DNA of 26,632 nucleotides, from positions 1 to 26,632 of the forward strand of contig JAZQFJ010000092.1 of the NCBI GenBank assembly GCA_045539475.1. The letters are read 5' to 3'. The notes beneath the pieces were generated by a model. That model saw nothing but the letters and a program-made list of their open reading frames with translations, did no database searches and was not told the DNA's origin. A program made the translations under genes and the position numbers. How positions within the stretch are numbered: the stretch's first letter is position 1; the number at the start of each line of letters is the position of its first letter. Origin of the DNA: SIG480 sp045539475. GTDB lineage: Bacteria > Bacillota > Clostridia > Oscillospirales > JAAYXM01. Below are positions 22,501 to 26,632 of the stretch, piece by piece.

Positions 22501-25082
22501 GTGGCGGCAATGAGTTCACATCGGCTTCCGATGCAGGAGCAAAGGATACACGCCGTGATTTGTGGATGTATTTCGGTAACAACACGGGACACGCACATCT
22601 CGATACGCTAAACCTCGGAATGAGCGCATACGGGCTTGAGTTCTTGCCGGATCTCGGTTATCCCGAAATGGCAGACCAGAGTCCGAACCGTTTGCAGTGG
22701 ATGATGGGTACGATTTCGCACAACACCGTTCAGGTTGACAACCGTGAGCAATTCCACGGAATTGAACAGCGTGGAGATGCAAAGCATTTCGATTCGGGTG
22801 AAATGGTGTCTCTTATGGATGTTTCAACGCCGTATGTGTATTCGTTTTCTGTGGATGAATATCGAAGAAGTATTGTAATGATAAAGGTTAACGATGAAAT
22901 TTCTTACGGTGTTGACTTTTTCCGTGTTCTTGGCGGTAATGAGCATATTTACAGCTTCCACGCGGCAAGTAACAATATTGCGGAAACTGTAGGCCTCGGA
23001 GAGATTGTTCCTCAGATGAAAAATGGCAAATATGCCGGAACTCTTGCAGGAATTGATGTTCCTTACGGCGCAGATCCGGGAACGACATCCGGAACACTTC
23101 AGTATCCAAAGGGATATACGTGGATTGACAATATCGACTATGCTGAAAATCCTGAAAATAAATTTGAAATTGACTTCGACATAAAAGACTTCAATAAAAA
23201 TGTTAAGGACTCTGAAGGGCTGCATCTCCGAATGACAATGCACAACGGGGAGAATGTCGAAAACGGAGCCAACGTCGATGTAAAGATAGGAAACGGATAT
23301 CCGCCGAACAAGAAAGAAAACAAAAACATCGACAAGCTTAAATATGTCATAGTCAAGAATAACGGAAGTAACCTTGATACCGTCTTTACAACTGTGCTTG
23401 AACCGTATAGGAACGTGAGATATCTCACTTCAAGCGAAGAGCTTCCGATGTCGGTTGTCGCCGGTGCGGAGGCGGAAGGTGCGGCACACCGCGCACTTAA
23501 GATAACCCACCAAAACGGCAGAGTGGACTACGTTTTATATGCAACCGATAATTCGGTAACATATAAAATTACCGATGAAATCGGCGGCGAAAACAGTGAT
23601 ATTCTCTTCCGCGGCTTTGTGGGAGTGTATACCGTAAACAGTGCAGGTGCAAATATTTACAGCTATGTGCATGACGGCGATATAATAGGTGAAGAAACCA
23701 ATGTAACGTCGGCGGTAACCGGAGTTCTCAAGAGCTTCACAAAGGAGCTTTCGGAGAAAAACGAGCTTGTTATTATACCCCGCGAGAAACCCGCGGAAAA
23801 GATTATTGCAGACCTTACCGGGCGCTATGTCTTTGTTGACAACGGCGTGGATGTAAGAAGCGGTGCATGGAGAATAGAAGATGCGTATATGCGCGGCGAT
23901 GATCTCGTGCTTGATGTAGGAAGAGTTACTGCAGTACGTCAGTATGTCGATATGTATGATACTGAAAAGGGATATGTTTACACCATTACACCCGGCCAGT
24001 CCGTGCGTATACCGCTTTCGTACAGCGAAGACTTCTCACCTTCATTTGAAGCGATAAGCGATTCGATTTCCGTTTCTGCGGGAAGCTCGGTTTCGGTCAC
24101 GACGAAGGCAACAAGCGAGCTGGGAGAGAGCATAACCTATTCCGGAGAAACCCTTCCGCGCGGTGCAAGTCTTAACAGTGCAACGGGAGAGGTAACATGG
24201 AAACCTGACAGCTCACAGGTTGGCAAAAACCACTTTGCCGTAACGGCAACGGACGGGTCGGGAAGGCAGACAACCGTTCACTTCTATGTAACTGTTTACG
24301 GCTCGACGACAAGCAAGCCAAGCGACAAAGAAGAAACACCGTCTGACGGAACGACCGACACACCTGCGGGTGGCGGCGGAGGAGGCGGTGGTGGCGGTGC
24401 CGCGCCGGACAACGGAAATTCTTCTGACCAAACCGATGTAGGGAACGGCGGTTCCGACGTTCCGAACGATGAGAATTCCACTCAATCCGATAATACAGAA
24501 GTCACACCCGACGAGTCGGGGGAAACGGGTACTATCCGTTTCACAGACATTGATAACCACACATGGGCGGCGGACGCAATCAATACCCTTGCAACGGATG
24601 GTATAATCCGCGGGACAAGCGAAACAACTTTCTCACCTGCAAACAACATAACCCGCGCAGACTTTGCTTTGCTTCTGGTACGAGCGTTTGAGCTTGAAAG
24701 CGATAACGCGGAGAACTTTGCAGATGTATCTGCATCGGATTATTTCGCATCCGAGCTTGCAATAGCACGAAATACCGGTATTGTCGGCGGAATCGGTGAG
24801 AATAAATACGCACCCCGCAACAACATCACCCGTCAGGATATGATGGTAATCGTCTACCGGGCAATGCAGAAACTGAATGTAGGGTTCGGCATTTATGACG
24901 AACCGCAGCATCCAGACTACTCCACCGTTGCACCCTACGCAAAGGAAGCGGTCACCGCGCTCATCGGTGCAGGACTTGTCAACGGTAAGAACGGACACAT
25001 CGCGCCGATGGACTATACCACCCGCGCGGAAGTTGCAGTGCTTATAAAGAGAATATTGGACTATAAAGCCTCCCTTGCCTAA
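16548..25082 (+). CDS. Giant SLH-anchored heparinase II/III-like polysaccharide lyase
   Basis: This 2844-residue secreted protein starts with a signal peptide (1-25). Rough order: copy 3 of the unknown module (30-216); Big2-like Ig domains (217-397); a CBM-like beta-sandwich starting VIIDFNAVD (398-606); more Ig-like domains (607-908); a second CBM-like segment starting IVIDFSKTE (909-1081); Ig-like domains (1082-1387); an alpha/alpha-toroid plus heparinase II/III-like domain (about 1388-2495); a putative Ig domain with LPRGASLNSATGEVTW (2496-2586); a Gly10 linker (2607-2616); and three SLH motifs (2664-2840). GHAHLD (His2015, His2017), FLPDLGYP (Asp2035) and SHNTVQVD (His2058) match the metal-site pattern of heparinase II. 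Such enzymes eliminate uronic-acid-containing polysaccharides; the substrate is not known. AAAGGAG lies 7 bases before the ATG. Confidence 0.9.
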   Translation: MKRLLSLLLTAVMLISLLPSVAIAAPEAGITVEYYTYVNSNSGCADASKIDWAKYNGRIEYLKETSTAKYPYSWDQTAKNTMGEGTYRFIAAFVLTAGSDEYIAYKIRVPEKGDYTASLYYLACANADAARSGSLYILPPGSETNIEGALSTATPVISGVNFYDETNKFKTTEEVSFTATTAGEYIMVWKNTGSTGARITPVTLTLNGGTGKAPIWVAEWESEEEPVYVGDEITLNPKVYMSDATVANADEKMAVEYISLNTSVATVSGTTIKAVGEGTAKIQAKYGDLLLGETEIETKVRVYDAIESASLSFRAEAIPVGYSDVAKLSLVSEKGEAYFDPYTVSFECTQEEEYASIDKNGKLTALQPGTVTVTAHITDTKQNTVTAETTIQIVDAAEPTGQPVIIDFNAVDRDPDLGESVSGKTVYPVWAFSGKKIKVVEEKSTTLKTHLNVKNEGLSSLDGVTRPRNLLLLNSEGTKWTEGDGREGRITFKIQMDTTVPGWYKVSLSGGKWTSAGVWHVYFGDEYAGVFSSRDIDYPGNSPWTDFEAEKLGTVYIEPDADGWAEMSFRLADFGYGSTAGVHDKALRSESARLLLSKLTLTPTGWWNSAEEVGVNVPEKIIVGEKANLTAFLADGDNSPVAYSEYDSNGEKNKNDSFKVEIVSGSSVELREENTYANGSIIGNMYSAVVLAKKPGDTVLKVTAKKDGIEYTRDVTVTVVEYPVLEKVNLTLAKKAIPATRTTSASFELIRAGDGAEYTEAYEAFYESTVPAAATVDEKTGEITAHSEGETVIRLTVTDYKGNEVSAECPLIVTEKPYLKTLSVSGSRVLLPGEKAQISAGAVMTDGVIVSAEEYEINFESADEEVLTVTENGEVTARKLGSVAVIVTATNEKGEKCLSVFPIDIVPEASDIVIDFSKTEEADGRGIPSVSPGYSVLTEEGSANYFRKFYCEDTKKLQVFQIGTPSASNKPWPENGETSGTLALSVNADIAGYYSMSVIGGLWYAGSDYSVFVNDSYAGDVSFHKDKSESDKLLSGEKQQLNTVYLKKGENKVYFRFKKIYEGSAPYLVLNNITFKVVKEAVSFKELVMSEIPSQLAVGEVFADTVSVGLTDGSILAIGPAATGEEIDEENKISAELRGDGCIDMTGFAYELCNAAKRTYKLTANKAGEAKLVFTVVLDGKTQTFEYTIMVVEDELVGADARAEADELYAGDASRLVAKAIFKSGRESENSQSVTAEYESLTPEIATVENGMLVTHKEGTAKIKVTLTFYNTVTGEPHTAEGTAKIEVQPQGMARIEATAGGSRTIRLTEKGKEDTVPLYAQAISNLGEKMDMTGAVVSARALTPEYAELNGINILPVSEGNAQFEVTVTTADKRTRSQVVTLRVVYGKDKATYYTAERALAAQENIKTYRWAKSTAESYIKRADKYLTNLDAIYELIPSEGIPRTLALGEMNDPLSYYCRYCNVNLMKEYGSIPWLHDPINRPWKIQCPDCKRLFPSNDFESFYKLGLNEYGEFDRMRALEAHRELFGDKSVTEPGKENSAQWKKYYGYGVKGGYLYNELYENDNLAEVKTLNGGNRLRDGETQETWGVDDSLGYVPSMSDGTPYGFDDTSGKTAERRTERHGYIAEYVHFGLWRRESEGYAGALIRNVVMDCAYAYFYTGDIKYGRVAAVLLDRIADFYPYYEIKPWIGRFRVNDGGSGCGGIMGNIVESQEMVRYISAYDMVYDVYDDPFVVNFLAEKGKKLKFRYAKETPSQIRTNIEDGIIRTVLEGLRDHSINGNFGLPQKANAVAAVVLDSMPETAEWLDFMMAAGWHRDPAKEVTGGGIGEVLVNTIDADGQGNEGSQYNIAWHTNLLSVQEILDAYEDAGTADLYSNPKFIQMFYSNIPLIATYYTPAIGDSGTTQGSGLWLQKSAMQEGWKNIGDPVFAQLLYKLNGNSAEDLKYGIYEKNPERLEDEVRAVIEQFGEFKPKSEMMTNFGFGIIRGGNEFTSASDAGAKDTRRDLWMYFGNNTGHAHLDTLNLGMSAYGLEFLPDLGYPEMADQSPNRLQWMMGTISHNTVQVDNREQFHGIEQRGDAKHFDSGEMVSLMDVSTPYVYSFSVDEYRRSIVMIKVNDEISYGVDFFRVLGGNEHIYSFHAASNNIAETVGLGEIVPQMKNGKYAGTLAGIDVPYGADPGTTSGTLQYPKGYTWIDNIDYAENPENKFEIDFDIKDFNKNVKDSEGLHLRMTMHNGENVENGANVDVKIGNGYPPNKKENKNIDKLKYVIVKNNGSNLDTVFTTVLEPYRNVRYLTSSEELPMSVVAGAEAEGAAHRALKITHQNGRVDYVLYATDNSVTYKITDEIGGENSDILFRGFVGVYTVNSAGANIYSYVHDGDIIGEETNVTSAVTGVLKSFTKELSEKNELVIIPREKPAEKIIADLTGRYVFVDNGVDVRSGAWRIEDAYMRGDDLVLDVGRVTAVRQYVDMYDTEKGYVYTITPGQSVRIPLSYSEDFSPSFEAISDSISVSAGSSVSVTTKATSELGESITYSGETLPRGASLNSATGEVTWKPDSSQVGKNHFAVTATDGSGRQTTVHFYVTVYGSTTSKPSDKEETPSDGTTDTPAGGGGGGGGGGAAPDNGNSSDQTDVGNGGSDVPNDENSTQSDNTEVTPDESGETGTIRFTDIDNHTWAADAINTLATDGIIRGTSETTFSPANNITRADFALLLVRAFELESDNAENFADVSASDYFASELAIARNTGIVGGIGENKYAPRNNITRQDMMVIVYRAMQKLNVGFGIYDEPQHPDYSTVAPYAKEAVTALIGAGLVNGKNGHIAPMDYTTRAEVAVLIKRILDYKASLA
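16630..17440 (+). repeat. Surface-module unit, copy 3 (in the giant gene)
   Basis: Third, more diverged copy of the module-plus-Big2 unit in the neighbouring gene. Some segments match copy 1 best (EEVSFTATTAGEY) and others copy 2 (AGSDEY, IRVPEKGD, AARSGSLY). Confidence 0.85.
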
Positions 25083-25128
25083 AGGGAGGGGGACCGCCGG
25101 ATGGCGGTGGAGGGATTTTATCCCTTTT
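25066..25128 (+). repeat. Intergenic repeat element overlapping the giant gene's stop codon
   Basis: Three hairpins in a row: CCTCCCTT (25069-25076) with AAGGGAGG (25082-25089); ACCGCC (25093-25098) with GGCGGT (25103-25108); and AGGGA (25111-25115) with TCCCT (25121-25125), followed by TTTT. It encodes the final residues KASLA and the TAA. The last hairpin plus T run may act as a terminator. It has the same layout as the element at 2-133. Confidence 0.78.
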
Positions 25129-25153
25129 GAACTACAAAGGAGGACAAATTACA

Positions 25154-26632
25154 ATGAAAAAACTTATCGCACTTATCCTTGCAGGAATTATGATTTTCGC
25201 GCTGTGCGCGTGCACGGGAGGAAGCGGAATATCAGGTGACGTATCATATGATATTCCGGACGGGAAACAAATCCCTGATGATGCTGTTGTTGACATAACA
25301 ATAGCAAGCCATGCTTCATGGCCGTATGAAGAAGATTGGAAGATATGGCAGTACATAAGAGAAAGCATTGGCGGAACGCTCAACATTAACGCCGTTCCGG
25401 CAACGGATTTTGCAACAAAATTCCCGCTTATTATGGCGGCTCCCGATGATCTTCCGGATCTGATGCATTTTCAGGGAAAGCCTACAGGACACGCGAATTA
25501 CTGTGCACAGGGCGCATTCCTCGCATTTGATGATTATCTTGAATTTTTGCCGGACTATGAAAAGTTTTGGGAAAATGTTCCGGAGGATGAAAAATGGATG
25601 CGCGATGTTCGCAAAAGCTTTGACGGAAAGATTTATTACTCTCCGTCACACGGACTTGAGCGAAGCACAAATATCCGCGCATGGCTTTACAGAAAGGATA
25701 TTTTCGATAAACACGGTCTGAAAGCACCGGAGACGATGGATGAGCTCTATGAAGTTTCCAAGAAGCTTAAGGAGATATATCCGGACTCTTACCCGTTTTC
25801 CATCCGCTCGGGACTTCAGAACTTAAACGTTATCGGAACATCGTGGAAGCCGGGCTTCTGCTTTAATGAGTATTACGATTTTGAGAATGAAAAGTGGAGC
25901 TACGGCGCAACGGAAGATGTTATGATTGAGCTCGTGGAGTTCTTCAACAAAATGGTTTCGGAAAAGCTTGTTCCTGCCGATTTCTTCACGATAAACACAA
26001 GCTCGTGGCAGGAGCTGGTTTCTACGGACCGCGGCTTTATCATGCCGGAGTATCAGGTGCGTATTGACTTTTTCAACAGCATGGCAAGACCGTCAAATCC
26101 GGAATTTAACCTCACTGCAATGAAGCCGCCGCGCGCGGATAACGGCATGGGCGTGAATATGATAAACAAGTTCAATTTCGTACCGTCCGGATATTCGGTA
26201 TGCAACACAGGAGACAGTGCATCCATTGCCAATGCTTTCCGCATAATCAACTGGTTCTATACCGACGAGGCGTGTGAGCTTGTTTCATGGGGAAAAGAAG
26301 GTGAGACCTATGAGGTTCGCGACGGAAAAAAGCAGTTTATTATGGGTGACGAAGCCGAAACAATCCAGACGCTCTATGGCGTAAATACGCTCGGTACGCA
26401 CACACGCTTTGCACCTGATGCGATAGATGCGTCAATCTCTGAAGAGCAGGCGGCAACAACTGATTTCATTCTTGAGCATACCTATCCAAATCTTCAGCCG
26501 AATCTGTATCTTGAGTTTTCAAGCGAGCAGAACGACAAAATTGCAGATTTGAAGACGTCGATAGAAACATTTGTGCTGGAAAATATTCAGAAATTCATTA
26601 TAGGACAGAAACCTCTTTCTGAATGGGATTCT
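25154..26632 (+). CDS. Extracellular solute-binding lipoprotein of an ABC sugar transporter (3' end beyond window)
   Basis: The frame is open from ATG 25154 to the window end (493 codons), with GGAGG 10 bases upstream. It begins MKKLIALILAGIMIFALCAC, a lipoprotein signal with lipobox LCAC (lipid-bearing Cys20), then a Gly/Ser linker. The body fits family 1 solute-binding proteins of the long LipO/YtcQ type (about 500 residues): SHASWPYEEDWKIWQYI, FPLIMAAPDDLPDLM, AWLYRKDIFDKHGLKAPETMDELYEVSKKLKE, and FRIINWFYTDEACELVSWGKEGETYEV. It would bind an oligosaccharide outside the membrane for import; permease genes would be expected nearby but are not in the window. It is separated from the giant lyase by the repeat at 25066-25128. 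Confidence 0.9.
   Translation, partial: MKKLIALILAGIMIFALCACTGGSGISGDVSYDIPDGKQIPDDAVVDITIASHASWPYEEDWKIWQYIRESIGGTLNINAVPATDFATKFPLIMAAPDDLPDLMHFQGKPTGHANYCAQGAFLAFDDYLEFLPDYEKFWENVPEDEKWMRDVRKSFDGKIYYSPSHGLERSTNIRAWLYRKDIFDKHGLKAPETMDELYEVSKKLKEIYPDSYPFSIRSGLQNLNVIGTSWKPGFCFNEYYDFENEKWSYGATEDVMIELVEFFNKMVSEKLVPADFFTINTSSWQELVSTDRGFIMPEYQVRIDFFNSMARPSNPEFNLTAMKPPRADNGMGVNMINKFNFVPSGYSVCNTGDSASIANAFRIINWFYTDEACELVSWGKEGETYEVRDGKKQFIMGDEAETIQTLYGVNTLGTHTRFAPDAIDASISEEQAATTDFILEHTYPNLQPNLYLEFSSEQNDKIADLKTSIETFVLENIQKFIIGQKPLSEWDS

Noticed and set aside
24367..24400. Possible frameshift or assembly error at the Gly10 run
   Set aside because: The frame continues cleanly through into three SLH motifs, and the glycine codons are mixed rather than a pure homopolymer.

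Overview
The window looks like a chromosomal segment from an anaerobic gut-type Clostridia (Ruminococcaceae/Oscillospiraceae-like Firmicutes). The reasons are strong AGGAG-type ribosome binding sites, SLH-anchored surface proteins with Ig-like modules, a lipoprotein sugar-binding protein, and short GC-rich intergenic repeats of the kind seen in that group. This assignment is an inference from sequence style; no rRNA or tRNA gene is present.

Layout. Positions 2-301 are the 3' end of an SLH surface-protein gene, closed by a bidirectional terminator. A minus-strand operon follows (sugar isomerase-like TIM barrel, ArsC-like protein, Cof-type HAD phosphatase, 2463-353). Divergent from it is a plus-strand pair of overlapping amidohydrolase-family genes (2691-4231); the first has lost every metal-ligand motif and the second keeps them all. 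Minus-strand housekeeping genes come next: pyruvate kinase (4300-5712) and a nadE-ydcF-cysK operon (8459-6038). Then comes a carbohydrate locus built as a divergon. To the left run a Gfo/Idh/MocA protein, an AraC-type regulator and a third amidohydrolase (11352-8556). To the right run a NodB-like deacetylase-fold protein and a GH109-like Gfo/Idh/MocA protein (11576-13743), followed by an 884-residue secreted modular protein, a 2844-residue secreted SLH-anchored heparinase II/III-like protein, and a solute-binding lipoprotein gene cut by the window end (25154 onward).

How it may work together (inference). The SLH-anchored lyase would cut a uronic-acid-containing glycan at the cell wall, the lipoprotein would capture the oligosaccharides, and the Gfo/Idh/MocA (GH109-like), deacetylase-like and amidohydrolase proteins would act on the products. 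The AraC protein would control this, probably through two perfect 29-bp direct repeats (41-bp period) between the divergent promoters. The substrate is unknown.

The most unusual points are: a duplicated and apparently recombining surface module with three copies in two adjacent genes; an intact/degenerate amidohydrolase pair; intergenic-type repeats that invade SLH genes, one read in frame and one supplying the stop codon; and the AraC direct repeats. I saw no CRISPR array, transposase, prophage gene or structural RNA.
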